Shown here: one piece after another, positions 35,088 to 43,889 of the stretch | Layout of the letters: the number at the start of each line of letters is the position of its first letter | Numbering within the stretch: the first letter of the stretch is position 1 | Assembly (NCBI GenBank): GCA_963764675.1 | Contig: CAVXTQ010000001.1 | Location: 186,001-250,000 of the forward strand | Source of the DNA: Acidiferrum sp963764675 | GTDB lineage: Bacteria > Acidobacteriota > Terriglobia > Acidiferrales > UBA7541 | Length of the DNA stretch: 64,000 nt | Direction: 5' to 3' | Translations under genes and position numbers: made by a program | The notes under the pieces: model-generated | The model's input: the letters and a program-made list of their open reading frames with translations, nothing else | What the model was told of the DNA's origin: nothing | The model's database searches: none

Positions 35088-35900
35088 ATGTCTGCTCACG
35101 CTAACACGGGAACGGTGCTAGACCGCATTCTGGAGGCGCGGCGGGCCGCGGTGGACCATCGCAAGCAGGTGGTGCCGGAAACGGTGCTGAAATACGGTGT
35201 GAAGGCGGCTACTCCGCTGCGCGATTTCTCCGGGGCGCTTTGCCGGGCAGGGCTAAACGTCATCGCCGAGTTGAAGCCAGCGTCGCCGTCTCGCGGGGTA
35301 CTGCGCGATCCGTTCGATCCGGTTGTGTTGGGGCGTGGTCTGGAGGCGGCAGGCGCGGCGGCGCTGTCGGTTCTGACCGAGCCGGAGTTTTTTGGCGGCT
35401 CGCTAAAGAATATGCGGGATGCGCGGAAAGAGATCGCGCTGCCTGTGCTTCGCAAGGATTTCATCTTCGACCCCTGGCAGGTGTGGGAGGCGCGGGCCAA
35501 CGATGCGGACAGTTTTCTGCTGATCGTCGCGGCGCTAGGCGACGGTTTGCTGCGCGAGCTTATCGAGTTGGGGCGCGAAATAGGCATGGAGCCTCTGGTA
35601 GAGGTGCACACGGCAGCGGAGCTCGATCGTGCTATGGCCGCCGAGGCGCGGATTATTGGCGTCAACAATCGCGACCTGAAGACGCTCAGCGTGCGCGTGG
35701 AGACTTCCTTCGAGCTGGTCGAGCGCATTCCAGAGGATTGCATCGCGGTGAGCGAATCCGGGCTTCGCACGCACGCCGATCTGGTTCGCCTGCGTGCAGC
35801 GGGCTTCGACGCGTTTCTGATTGGCGAGCAACTGATGCTGGCTCCTGATCCGGGCGCTGCGCTTGTGGAGCTGCTGGGCGCAGGGCGAGCGGCGGAGTAG
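35088..35900 (+). CDS. trpC: Indole-3-glycerol-phosphate synthase TrpC
   Basis: The 270-residue TIM barrel closes the indole ring from CdRP (carboxyphenylamino-deoxyribulose phosphate) in tryptophan synthesis. Family motifs are VIAELKPASPSRGVL (substrate-binding Lys/Ser), ALSVLTEPEFFGGSL, LPVLRKDFIFDPWQV, GVNNRDLKTLSV and AVSESGL. The length is normal. It opens the aromatic operon; trpF follows after 11 bases. The ATG lies directly after the predicted promoter with no ribosome site, suggesting leaderless translation. Confidence 0.96.
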   Translation: MSAHANTGTVLDRILEARRAAVDHRKQVVPETVLKYGVKAATPLRDFSGALCRAGLNVIAELKPASPSRGVLRDPFDPVVLGRGLEAAGAAALSVLTEPEFFGGSLKNMRDARKEIALPVLRKDFIFDPWQVWEARANDADSFLLIVAALGDGLLRELIELGREIGMEPLVEVHTAAELDRAMAAEARIIGVNNRDLKTLSVRVETSFELVERIPEDCIAVSESGLRTHADLVRLRAAGFDAFLIGEQLMLAPDPGAALVELLGAGRAAE

Positions 35901-35911
35901 GTGGCCCGGCG

Positions 35912-36562
35912 ATGGTTGGTGTGAAAATTTGCGGTATCAGGAACAGGCGCGACGCGCGGGCCGCGTGCGAACTGGGTGCATATGCGCTGGGATTCAATTT
36001 TTACGAAAAGAGCCCGCGCGTCATCGCTCCGGCGGAGGCGTGGAAGCTGAGGCAGGGGCTTCCTGTGGGCGTAGAAGCCGTGGGAGTTTTCGTGAACTGG
36101 AAGCCGGCGGCGGTGGTGGCGCTGGCTAGAGCGTTGCAGCTTTCGGCGGTGCAGTTGCATGGCGACGAGAGCCCGCGTGACGTCGCGCTTTGCGCGAAAG
36201 ACGTTCCGGTGATCAAGGCGTTCCGGGTGACGCCGGATCTTTCGCTCTCGGACCTCGGGAAATTTCGCAAGGTCTCAGGGTTTTTGTTGGACGCAATGCG
36301 CGCAGGCCAATATGGCGGTACTGGTTACACGACGGATTGGGCTTTCGCGCGCCGTGCAGCGACCCGGCGACCTATTATTTTGGCCGGAGGCCTGACGCCG
36401 GAAAACGTGGCTGACGCGATTCGCGCCGTCCGGCCGCAGGCGGTGGACGTGGCCAGCGGCGTGGAAGCGCGGCCGGGAAAGAAAGATCACGGGAAGATGC
36501 GTGAGTTTTTTCAAGAAGTTGCGCGTGCCAGTCGCGAGCTGGCCGCAGCGGGAGCAAGGTAG
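35912..36562 (+). CDS. trpF: Phosphoribosylanthranilate isomerase TrpF
   Basis: The 216-residue TIM barrel performs the Amadori rearrangement that feeds TrpC. Motifs are VKICGIRNRRDARAACELGA (catalytic Cys), GFNFYEKSPRVI, AVQLHGDE, FLLDAMRAGQYGGTG (catalytic Asp), ILAGGLTPENV and VDVASGVEARPGKKD. Spacing to trpC and trpB (11 and 6 bases) supports a single transcript. Confidence 0.96.
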   Translation: MVGVKICGIRNRRDARAACELGAYALGFNFYEKSPRVIAPAEAWKLRQGLPVGVEAVGVFVNWKPAAVVALARALQLSAVQLHGDESPRDVALCAKDVPVIKAFRVTPDLSLSDLGKFRKVSGFLLDAMRAGQYGGTGYTTDWAFARRAATRRPIILAGGLTPENVADAIRAVRPQAVDVASGVEARPGKKDHGKMREFFQEVARASRELAAAGAR

Positions 36563-36568
36563 AGAGCA

Positions 36569-37781
36569 ATGAGCACAGAAGTTCAAATTCCGGCGGCGGT
36601 TCCCGGGCGCTTTGGCCCGTACGGCGGGCGCTATGTGCCCGAGACGCTGATGGTTCCGCTCTTCGAGCTGGAGCGCGCGTACGAACTTGCGAAAGCCGAT
36701 TCGGAATTTCAGGCGCAATTTCACGGGCTGTTGAAGAATTTTGCCGGCCGCCCCACGCCGTTGCAGTTTGCCTCGCGCTTGACGGGGCATCTCGGCGGGC
36801 CGCGAATCTACCTGAAGCGCGAGGACCTGCTGCACACTGGCGCGCACAAGATTAACAACGCCATCGGACAGGGATTGTTGGCCGTAAAGATGGGCAAGCT
36901 GCGGATCATCGCGGAAACCGGCGCGGGCCAGCATGGCGTGGCGTCGGCAACAATCGCCGCGCATCTCGGCCTCGAGTGCGTCGTGTACATGGGCACGGAA
37001 GACATGGCGCGGCAGGCGCTCAACGTGGCGCGCATGCGGATGCTGGGCGCGCAGGTGGTGGGCGTTGAAGCCGGCAGCCGCACGCTGAAGGATGCGATCA
37101 ACGAGGCGATGCGCGATTGGGTGACCAACGTGCGCAGCACGCACTATCTGCTCGGCTCGGTGCTTGGGGCGCATCCATATCCGACGATGGTGCGCGATTT
37201 TCAGTCGGTGATCGGCCGGGAAGGGCGCGAACAGGTCCTTGCCGCGGAGCGGCGGCTACCGACGCATCTGTATGCGTGCGTGGGAGGAGGCTCGAACGCG
37301 ATCGGCCTCTTCCATGCATTTTTGCGCGACGCGTCCGTAAAACTGGTAGGCATCGAGGCGGGCGGGCCGAGGCGGCCAGCTGGGCGAGCATGCCGCGCGG
37401 CTTGGGGCTGCGCAGGGTTATGCAGGCGCGCGTCCCGGCGTGCTACAAGGCACGTACACGTACGTCTTGCAGAATGGCGACGGACAGATCGCGACGACGC
37501 ATTCCATTTCCGCAGGGCTCGACTATCCCGCCATCGGCCCGGAGCATGCGTGGCTCGCCGATCAGCACCGCGCCGAATATGCGGCGGTCTCCGACGAAGC
37601 AGCGCTGGCTGCAGCGCGCTTGCTCGCGCGCAAAGAAGGCATTATCCCGGCGCTTGAATCCGCGCATGCGATTGCCGGCCTGATTGAGCGTTTGCCCCAA
37701 TTCACCAAGGACGACCTCGTAATCCTCAATCTCTCCGGCCGCGGCGACAAGGACATGGACACCTACTCGCGCCTGCTCTAA
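36569..37781 (+). CDS. trpB: Tryptophan synthase beta chain TrpB, interrupted by a one-base frameshift
   Basis: This PLP enzyme joins indole and serine to make tryptophan. The first frame contains the PLP lysine in HTGAHKINNAIGQG, GAGQHGVASA and the phosphate loop GGGSNAIG. At GGCGGGCCGAGG (37361-37372) an extra G within 37364-37366 throws the frame. The expected continuation RGGQLGEHAARLGAAQGY, then TYTYVLQNGDGQIATTHSIS and ESAHAI, is found in the next frame and runs to the stop at 37779-37781. Ignoring the extra base gives 403 residues, normal for TrpB, with all later motifs intact. A sequencing or assembly error is as likely as a true mutation. Confidence 0.9.
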
Positions 37782-37802
37782 TCTCTAGTCTTTGCAAAAA
37801 CC

Positions 37803-38672
37803 ATGAACGCGGCGAATCGCAATCCGACTCGTATTTCCAAACGGTTCGCGGAGTTGCGCGATTCCGGCGAGCTGGGCATCGTCGCGTACATTACGGCGGG
37901 TGATCCGTCGCTCGATGCGACGCACCGGTTTGTGCTGGCGCTGGCGGATGCGGGCGCGGACATCATCGAGCTGGGAATACCGTTTAGCGATCCGCTGGCG
38001 GATGGTCCGACGATCCAACGAGCGTCCGAGCGGGCGCTAAAGGCGGGAACAACGCTGGCGGGCGTGCTGGATCTTGTGCGGCGAATCCGGCAGACGTCGC
38101 AGGTGCCATTGGTTCTTTTCGGATACTACAATCCGGTGCTGCAGATGGGGCTGGAGAAGTTTGCGGCTGCGGCGTCGGCGGCGGGCGCAGATGGCGCATT
38201 GATCACCGACCTTACGCCGGAGGAATCGGGCGAATACCGGCGAATCCTTGGCGCGCGCAATCTCGATACGGTGTTTCTTGGTGCGCCGACTTCGACGGAC
38301 GAACGGCTAGCGACGATTGCAGGTTGCACGTCTGGGTTTCTTTACTTGATTTCGCGGACGGGTGTGACCGGCGCGAAGGACACGCTGCCCGATGATTTAC
38401 CGGCACTTTTGCGACGGGCGCGCGCGGTTACGCAACTTCCGATCGCGGTGGGATTCGGTATCTCGCTGCCCGGGCATGTTTCGGTGCTTGGTGGGCTTGC
38501 CGATGCCGCGGTGGTGGGTTCGGCGCTGGTGGCGGAGATCGAACGAGCGACGGCAACTGACGGTGCGTCGGCTGCGGCGATTGATGCTGCGGCTTCGGCT
38601 CTTGGCGCGAGGGTGCGATCGCTGAAAGAAGCCGCCCGTCGCGGGCTATCGCGTCGCGAGGTTGCGACATGA
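37803..38672 (+). CDS. trpA: Tryptophan synthase alpha chain TrpA
   Basis: The 289-residue TIM barrel splits indole-glycerol phosphate and passes indole to TrpB. Motifs are ELGIPFSDPLADGPTIQRAS (catalytic Glu), FGYYNPV, DGALITDLTPEES (catalytic Asp), YLISRTGVTGAK and VGFGIS. It begins 21 bases after trpB, and its TGA overlaps the chorismate mutase ATG by four bases. The alanine-rich C-terminus is a little long. Confidence 0.96.
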   Translation: MNAANRNPTRISKRFAELRDSGELGIVAYITAGDPSLDATHRFVLALADAGADIIELGIPFSDPLADGPTIQRASERALKAGTTLAGVLDLVRRIRQTSQVPLVLFGYYNPVLQMGLEKFAAAASAAGADGALITDLTPEESGEYRRILGARNLDTVFLGAPTSTDERLATIAGCTSGFLYLISRTGVTGAKDTLPDDLPALLRRARAVTQLPIAVGFGISLPGHVSVLGGLADAAVVGSALVAEIERATATDGASAAAIDAAASALGARVRSLKEAARRGLSRREVAT

Positions 38673-38962
38673 CGCTCAGTGATTGGCGACGCCGCATCGA
38701 TGAAATCGACCGCAGACTCGTGGAGTTGTTGAATGAACGTTCGCGCTGCGCTCTGGAGATCGGCAAGATCAAGCAGAGCGAGCACTTGCCGCTGTATCAG
38801 CCGGAACGCGAGCGCGAAGTGCTGGAGAATGCAGAGCGCGTGAATCCGGGGCCGCTGTCGGATGCGGCGATTCGGCGGCTGTTCGAGCGGATTATCGACG
38901 AGGCGCGTTCGGCGGAACGCGAAGCGATGCACTCCGGAGACGGTAAGGAACCGAAGTCATAG
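38669..38962 (+). CDS. Chorismate mutase, AroQ class
   Basis: The 97-residue all-helical protein converts chorismate to prephenate, the step before Phe and Tyr. It shows WRRRIDEIDRRLVELLNERS (catalytic Arg), CALEIGKIKQ (Lys), YQPEREREVLE and the final FERIIDEARSAE helix. It is a free-standing mutase, not fused to prephenate dehydratase or DAHP synthase, but the DAHP synthase and prephenate dehydrogenase genes follow directly. Its start is coupled to trpA (ATGA). Confidence 0.93.
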   Translation: MTLSDWRRRIDEIDRRLVELLNERSRCALEIGKIKQSEHLPLYQPEREREVLENAERVNPGPLSDAAIRRLFERIIDEARSAEREAMHSGDGKEPKS

Positions 38963-38977
38963 GAGTCGTAGACGGCT

Positions 38978-39997
38978 ATGGTTATTGTGATGCAAGAGGG
39001 GGCCTCGGACGTCCAAATTCAGCACGTGATCGACCGGCTGGTCGCCAGCGGTTTCAACGTGCATCGCTCGACCGGCGAGTCGCACACGGTTTTGGGCGCG
39101 GTGGGCGTACACCGCGACTTCGATCATCGGGATTTCGAGCTGCTCGACGGCGTGCGCGAGGTGATGCGCATCACGCAACCGTTCAAGCTGGCCAGCCGGC
39201 AGTTCAAGCCGGAAGGCACGATCGTCGATTTGGGACGCGGTGTGCGAATCGGCGGAAACGATGTGGTGGTTGCCGCCGGACCGTGCTCGGTGGAATCGCG
39301 AGAGCAGATTAACTCCGTTGCGGAGAGCGTGGCGAAGGCTGGCGCAAAAATTCTGCGCGCCGGGGCGTTCAAGCCGCGCACTTCACCGTACGCTTTTCAG
39401 GGGATGGGCGAAAAAGGCCTCGAGCTCATGAAGGAAGCGGCCGAGAAACACAAGCTGTTCACCGTCAGCGAAGTGATGGACCCATCGCAAATCCAGATGA
39501 TGGGCGGATACGTAGACATTTTTCAGGTCGGCGCGCGCAACATGCAGAACTACCATTTGTTGCGGGCGCTTGGGGAAGTTCGCAAGCCGGTACTGCTGAA
39601 GCGCGGGATGTCCGCGACCATGGAAGAGCTGCTGCTGAGCGCGGAATATATTTTAGCCGGCGGGAACTACGATGTGATTCTGTGCGAACGCGGCATCCGC
39701 ACGTTTGAGACGTACACGCGCAACACGTTCGACATCGCTGCGATCCCAGTGGTCAAGAAGCTCTCTCATCTGCCGATGTTTGGCGATCCTTCGCATGGCA
39801 CCGGCCGGCGCGACAAGGTGCCGCCAATGGCGCGCGCGGCAGTGGCGGCGGGCGCGGATGGTTTGCTGATCGAGGTGCACAACGATCCGGATCACGCGCT
39901 CTCCGACGGCGCGCAATCGCTCGATCCGAATCAATTCTCGCAGCTGATGAACGAGTTGCGCATCATTGCTCCCGCGATCGGGCGGCGTATCGCTTGA
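38978..39997 (+). CDS. aroF: 3-deoxy-7-phosphoheptulonate (DAHP) synthase
   Basis: This 339-residue class I-beta DAHP synthase joins PEP and erythrose 4-phosphate in the first shikimate step. Residues 1-75 form the ferredoxin-like regulatory domain (VIVMQEGASDVQIQHVIDRL) that mediates Tyr/Phe feedback in Thermotoga-type enzymes. The barrel has VAAGPCSVESREQI (metal Cys), LRAGAFKPRTSPYAFQG, GARNMQNYHLL, LLKRGMSATMEE and DPSHGTGRRDKV (metal His). Placed after the mutase gene, it couples pathway entry to the branch point; physical association with the free-standing mutase is possible. Confidence 0.95.
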   Translation: MVIVMQEGASDVQIQHVIDRLVASGFNVHRSTGESHTVLGAVGVHRDFDHRDFELLDGVREVMRITQPFKLASRQFKPEGTIVDLGRGVRIGGNDVVVAAGPCSVESREQINSVAESVAKAGAKILRAGAFKPRTSPYAFQGMGEKGLELMKEAAEKHKLFTVSEVMDPSQIQMMGGYVDIFQVGARNMQNYHLLRALGEVRKPVLLKRGMSATMEELLLSAEYILAGGNYDVILCERGIRTFETYTRNTFDIAAIPVVKKLSHLPMFGDPSHGTGRRDKVPPMARAAVAAGADGLLIEVHNDPDHALSDGAQSLDPNQFSQLMNELRIIAPAIGRRIA

Positions 39998-40007
39998 ACT
40001 CTTCCGC

Positions 40008-40880
40008 ATGACTCCTCATCTGATCAACCGCGTAACGATCCTCGGCACTGGGCTGATCGGTGGATCGTTTGCGATGGCTCTGCGCAAGTACGCCACCGAC
40101 CTGCACATTTCCGGCTGGGACCGGCCGGATGTGGCGCGCGCGGCCCAGGCGAGCGGCGCGTTCGCGGAAGTCTCCTGCGGCGATCTTACGCTGGCGCTTC
40201 GCGACGCCGATCTGATTTTTGTCGCGCTTCCCATCAGCGTCACGATCGATCTGCTTCCGGAGATTGCGCGGTCGGCTCCGCGCCGAGCGCTTGTGACCGA
40301 TGCGTGTAGCACGAAGATGCGCATTGTGCAGACCGCCGAAGAGCTGTTCTCGCGGCCACCGGCGCCGCTTTTCCTAGCGGGCCATCCCATGGCGGGAAGG
40401 GAAGTGGCCGGGATCGCGAATGCGGATGCAGATCTTTTCCGCGACGCAGCGTATGCGGTGATCGGCGAAGCCACTGCACCGCGCGATGCGCGAGTGTCGG
40501 CATTTCTGAAGCTGCTGGAGAAAATTGGGGCTCGCGTGCTTTGGCTGGGCGCGCAGCAGCACGACTACGCCGTCGGGCTGGCTTCGCATTTGCCGCAACT
40601 GGTGGCCGTTGCGCTAGCGTCGTTTTTGTACGACCGGCTCGACGAAAACGGATTGCCGATCACGGTCGCGGGGCCCGGGCTGCGCGATTCTTTGCGGCTT
40701 GCGGGGAGTCCGTACTCGACGTGGCGCGACATCGTGCTCACCAATCGCGAAGTTCTTTCCGCCGCGCTCGACCTGCTCTCGCACCGGCTCGATGATTTGC
40801 GCGAACGGCTCGCCTCCCGCGAACTCGAAGCCGACTTTGACGCCGCCAACGAACTGTATAAACTCCTCCGCGGACTATGA
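40008..40880 (+). CDS. tyrA: Prephenate dehydrogenase TyrA
   Basis: This 290-residue NAD(P)-dependent enzyme oxidatively decarboxylates prephenate (or arogenate) toward tyrosine. It has an N-terminal Rossmann motif (VTILGTGLIGGSFAMALRK), LIFVALPIS, VTDACSTK, the catalytic-His motif AGHPMAGREVAG and the helical C-terminal dimerisation domain with QQHDYAVGLASHLPQ. The ATG at 40008 begins just before the Rossmann fold, 11 bases after aroF. No ACT domain is present, so direct Tyr feedback would need another site. Confidence 0.94.
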   Translation: MTPHLINRVTILGTGLIGGSFAMALRKYATDLHISGWDRPDVARAAQASGAFAEVSCGDLTLALRDADLIFVALPISVTIDLLPEIARSAPRRALVTDACSTKMRIVQTAEELFSRPPAPLFLAGHPMAGREVAGIANADADLFRDAAYAVIGEATAPRDARVSAFLKLLEKIGARVLWLGAQQHDYAVGLASHLPQLVAVALASFLYDRLDENGLPITVAGPGLRDSLRLAGSPYSTWRDIVLTNREVLSAALDLLSHRLDDLRERLASRELEADFDAANELYKLLRGL

Positions 40881-41989
40881 AGCTGCACCGCCTGATTTTC
40901 AGCGTGATTTTCTGCGCCGCAGTTCCTGCTCAGGCGCATGCGCAGAGCCTCGTCGAGCAGACGCTCCGCATTCCTATGCCGGAAGCCGGTAAGAAAGGCC
41001 TGGAAGCCGTGATGGTGCGTCCCTACGAGCCGGGACCGCATCCGCTGGCTTTGCTAAGTCACGGGACTCCGCGAGAAGCCGACCAGCGCGCAGGAATGAC
41101 GCCGTGGGGACTGATTCCACAGGCCAGGGAATTTGCGCGCAGAGGTTGGGTAGCGGTGATCGTGATGCGCAGGGGTTACGGCGACTCAGGCGGAGGCTTC
41201 GAGGAGGATGCTCACGCCTGTTCGCCGCGAGCGGACTACTACGATTCCGGCAAGGAATCTGCCAGAGATTTGCGCGCCGCGATCGCGTACCTTTCGAAAC
41301 TCCCTGAAGTGGACGCATCCCGGATCATCGCCGTCGGCGTATCGGCCGGGGGATTTGCCACGGTGGCGCTCACAGCCGATCCGCCACCCGGCCTTGTCGC
41401 CGGTATCAGTTTTGCCGGGGGCCGCGGGTCGAGAAAACCAGATGAGGTCTGCAACCCCGACCAATTGGTGCGGGCCTTTTTCGACTTCGGGAAGAAATCG
41501 CGGATACCCATGCTTTGGGTGTACTCGGACAACGACCATTTCTTTGGGCCGCCGATCGCGGCGCAATTTTTCCAAGCTTTTACCACGGCGGGCGGGAAAG
41601 CCGCCTTCATCCGCGCAGCGGCGTACCGCAAAGATGGTCACGGATTGTTTTCGCTGGGAGGAATTCCGATCTGGACGCCGATGGTGGATGGTTTCCTGGC
41701 GGGCCAAAATCTTACCCTTCGCACCGCGCTACTGCCTCTTCCCACCCCTCCCGACGTTAGTGCGCCTAGCGAGCTTTCGCCGACCGCGCGCGAAGAGTTT
41801 CGCACTTTCTTGACGATGCCTCCGTACAAGGCCTTCGCGGTTTCCGCGAGCGGGCACTACGGTTATGTTTTTGGGCGTCGCACGGAAAAAGAGGCGAGAA
41901 AAATGGCCGAAGAGCACTGCAAAGATGCCGCTCCATCTCACGATCGTTGCACCGTCGTTACAGTGGAAGGACGCAAAGGCGGCAACTAG
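40877..41989 (+). CDS. Exported alpha/beta hydrolase, dienelactone-hydrolase-like
   Basis: The 370-residue protein has a signal peptide (LIFSVIFCAAVPAQAHAQ) and an alpha/beta-hydrolase core. It shows LLSHGTPREADQRAG after strand 3 and the nucleophile elbow GVSAGGFA. The acid is probably in WVYSDNDHFF and the histidine in KDGHGLFSL. A C-terminal extension contains SASGHYGYVFGRRTEKEARK and two late Cys. Its ATG overlaps the tyrA stop (ATGA), so it is translated with the aromatic operon although nothing links an exported esterase to that pathway. The substrate is unknown. Confidence 0.85.
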   Translation: MKLHRLIFSVIFCAAVPAQAHAQSLVEQTLRIPMPEAGKKGLEAVMVRPYEPGPHPLALLSHGTPREADQRAGMTPWGLIPQAREFARRGWVAVIVMRRGYGDSGGGFEEDAHACSPRADYYDSGKESARDLRAAIAYLSKLPEVDASRIIAVGVSAGGFATVALTADPPPGLVAGISFAGGRGSRKPDEVCNPDQLVRAFFDFGKKSRIPMLWVYSDNDHFFGPPIAAQFFQAFTTAGGKAAFIRAAAYRKDGHGLFSLGGIPIWTPMVDGFLAGQNLTLRTALLPLPTPPDVSAPSELSPTAREEFRTFLTMPPYKAFAVSASGHYGYVFGRRTEKEARKMAEEHCKDAAPSHDRCTVVTVEGRKGGN

Positions 41990-42058
41990 GAGCTAAGCTT
42001 CTCGGTTCCTATTTTTCCTTTCGATTTGCGGTAAACTGCAGCGGGAATACGGGCACGC

Positions 42059-42751
42059 ATGGACAAACGCATCGCTTCCGCTGACGCCGCCATCCAGAGA
42101 TTGTCGGACGGCGCGACAATTTTGATGGGTGGGTTCGGACTGTGCGGCATTCCGGAGAATCTGATCGCGGCGGTGCGGCGCAAAGGAACCAAGGACCTCA
42201 CCATCGTCAGCAACAATGCGGGCGTGGATGACTTCGGGATCGGTGTGCTGTTACAGAGCCGCCAAGTCAAGAAAATGATCTCGACCTACGTGGGCGAAAA
42301 CAAACTGTTTGAACAGCTCGTGCTGAGCGGTGAGCTGCAAGTGGAGTTGAATCCGCAGGGGACGTTTGCGGAGCGCATCCGGGCGGGCGGCGCGGGGATT
42401 CCGGCGTTTTATACGCCGACGGGTTTCGGCACGATGGTGGCGGAAGGCAAGGAGACGCGAGAGTTCGAAGGGCGGGCGTACGTTCTGGAGCGCGGATTGC
42501 GCGGAGATTTTGCGTTCGTCAAAGCATGGAAGGGCGACCGGTGGGGGAACCTGATCTACCGCAAGACGGCGCGCAATTTCAATCCGATGATGGCCACGGC
42601 GGCGGACTACGTCGTCGCTGAAGTGGAAGAACTTGTCGAGCTTGGGCAACTGCCGCCGGACCAGATTCATACGCCGGGGATTTTTGTCGATGCGATTTTG
42701 CAGGGATCGCGCTACGAAAAACGCATCGAGCGCCGCACCACTCGAAAGTAG
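42059..42751 (+). CDS. scoA: 3-oxoacid CoA-transferase subunit A
   Basis: The 230-residue alpha subunit of a family I CoA-transferase moves CoA from succinyl-CoA (or another acyl-CoA) to acetoacetate or related oxo acids. Motifs are GATILMGGFGLCGIPENLI, TIVSNNAGVDDFGIG, NPQGTFAERIRAGGAGIPAF, PTGFGT and NLIYRKTARNFNP. The beta subunit starts 35 bases later. It is probably used in ketone-body or poly-hydroxybutyrate turnover; the oxo acid cannot be fixed from sequence, and a 3-oxoadipate CoA-transferase is possible. Confidence 0.92.
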   Translation: MDKRIASADAAIQRLSDGATILMGGFGLCGIPENLIAAVRRKGTKDLTIVSNNAGVDDFGIGVLLQSRQVKKMISTYVGENKLFEQLVLSGELQVELNPQGTFAERIRAGGAGIPAFYTPTGFGTMVAEGKETREFEGRAYVLERGLRGDFAFVKAWKGDRWGNLIYRKTARNFNPMMATAADYVVAEVEELVELGQLPPDQIHTPGIFVDAILQGSRYEKRIERRTTRK

Positions 42752-42785
42752 CAAAGCCAGACAGGGAAGGCAAAGAGGAAATGTC

Positions 42786-43457
42786 GTGGCGCTGACCGAA
42801 GAACAAAAACGGGAACGGATCGCGCGGCGGATTGCGCTGGAACTGCGCGATGGTTACTACGTCAATCTCGGCATCGGCATGCCCACGCTGGTCGCCAACT
42901 ACGTTCCCGGAGGCATGGACGTGATTCTGCAATCGGAGAACGGCATGCTTGGGGTTGGGCCGTATCCGTTGGAGTCCGAAATCGATCCGGACCTGATCAA
43001 TGCTGGAAAAGAAACTGTCACGGAACTTCCCGGGACTTGTTACTTTTCGTCCGCGGATTCCTTCGGGATGATTCGTGGCGGGCACGTGGACCTCACGGTG
43101 CTCGGCGCGCTGCAGGTCGATGAAAAGGGAACGCTCGCGAACTGGGCGATCCCGGGGAAAATGTTGAAGGGCATGGGTGGGGCGATGGACCTGGTCGCGG
43201 GCGCCAAGCGCGTGTTCATCGCCATGGAGCACGCCACGCGTGACAACAAGCCTAAAATATTGAAGAAGTGTTCGCTGCCGCTCACCGGCGTGGAAGTTGT
43301 GGATCACATCGTTACCGAACTTGCGGTAATCGACGTAACGCCGCAGGGGCTCGTGCTGCGCGAGCTTGCGCCGGATGCTTCGCTGGAGCAGGTCCAATCG
43401 CTGACAGAACCGAAGCTCCTGCTGCCGCCCAGCGGCCCAGCTTCGATGCCGATCTAA
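42786..43457 (+). CDS. scoB: 3-oxoacid CoA-transferase subunit B
   Basis: The 223-residue beta subunit pairs with the subunit encoded just upstream. It has RIARRIALELRDGYYVNLGI, the active-site glutamate in LQSENGMLGVGPYP and FGMIRGGHVDLTVLGALQVD. The conserved WAIPGKMLKGMGGAMDLV follows. The start is GTG at 42786 after AGAGGAAA; a longer frame to 42633 overlaps subunit A and is not credible. A small protein of another family follows 29 bases downstream. Confidence 0.92.
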   Translation: MALTEEQKRERIARRIALELRDGYYVNLGIGMPTLVANYVPGGMDVILQSENGMLGVGPYPLESEIDPDLINAGKETVTELPGTCYFSSADSFGMIRGGHVDLTVLGALQVDEKGTLANWAIPGKMLKGMGGAMDLVAGAKRVFIAMEHATRDNKPKILKKCSLPLTGVEVVDHIVTELAVIDVTPQGLVLRELAPDASLEQVQSLTEPKLLLPPSGPASMPI

Positions 43458-43486
43458 GCGACCCGCATTCTGAAAGCCTTCTCCGC

Positions 43487-43840
43487 ATGAAGCGCAAAAC
43501 GAAGAAGCCGGACCGGCCGAAGATGCACCGCACCACGGACGAAATGAAACAGTGGTCCGCGATGATCGGCCAGGAGCTGGATCGCTGGCCCCACGTCACG
43601 TCGCGGCCCATGTTCGGTCTGCTGGGCTTCTACCGGAAGGCCAAGATTTTCGCCGCTTTACCCGTCACGCGCGCGATCGGCACGCCCAATTCGATCATTT
43701 TCAAAATCGAGCCCATGCCGCCGGAGTTGCTGCGCCGTGCGATGTCCGATCCTCGGCTGGACCCGGAAAGCCACGGCCCGGGGACTCGTTGGCGTTCTTT
43801 CGAGATTGGCTCCGCGGAAGACCTGCGTGATGCCCTGTGA
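43487..43840 (+). CDS. Small TfoX/luciferase-family-like protein
   Basis: The 117-residue protein begins with a basic tail (KRKTKKPDRPKMHRTTDE). A core with TSRPMFGLLGFYRKAKIFAA, SIIFKIE and GTRWRSFEIGSAEDLRDAL resembles the N-terminal TfoX-like or DUF5519-like fold. The family role is not established. It may be read through from the CoA-transferase genes 29 bases upstream. Both the assignment and the start (ATG 43487) are tentative. Confidence 0.6.
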   Translation: MKRKTKKPDRPKMHRTTDEMKQWSAMIGQELDRWPHVTSRPMFGLLGFYRKAKIFAALPVTRAIGTPNSIIFKIEPMPPELLRRAMSDPRLDPESHGPGTRWRSFEIGSAEDLRDAL

Positions 43841-43889
43841 TGGCTGAGCCAAGCGTACGAGCGGGCGAAATCACGCGCGAAGGTTGCGT

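Noticed and set aside
35096..36160. 354-codon reverse frame across trpC and trpF
   Set aside because: trpC and trpF are certain. The reverse frame is Ser/Arg-rich, low-complexity shadow coding.
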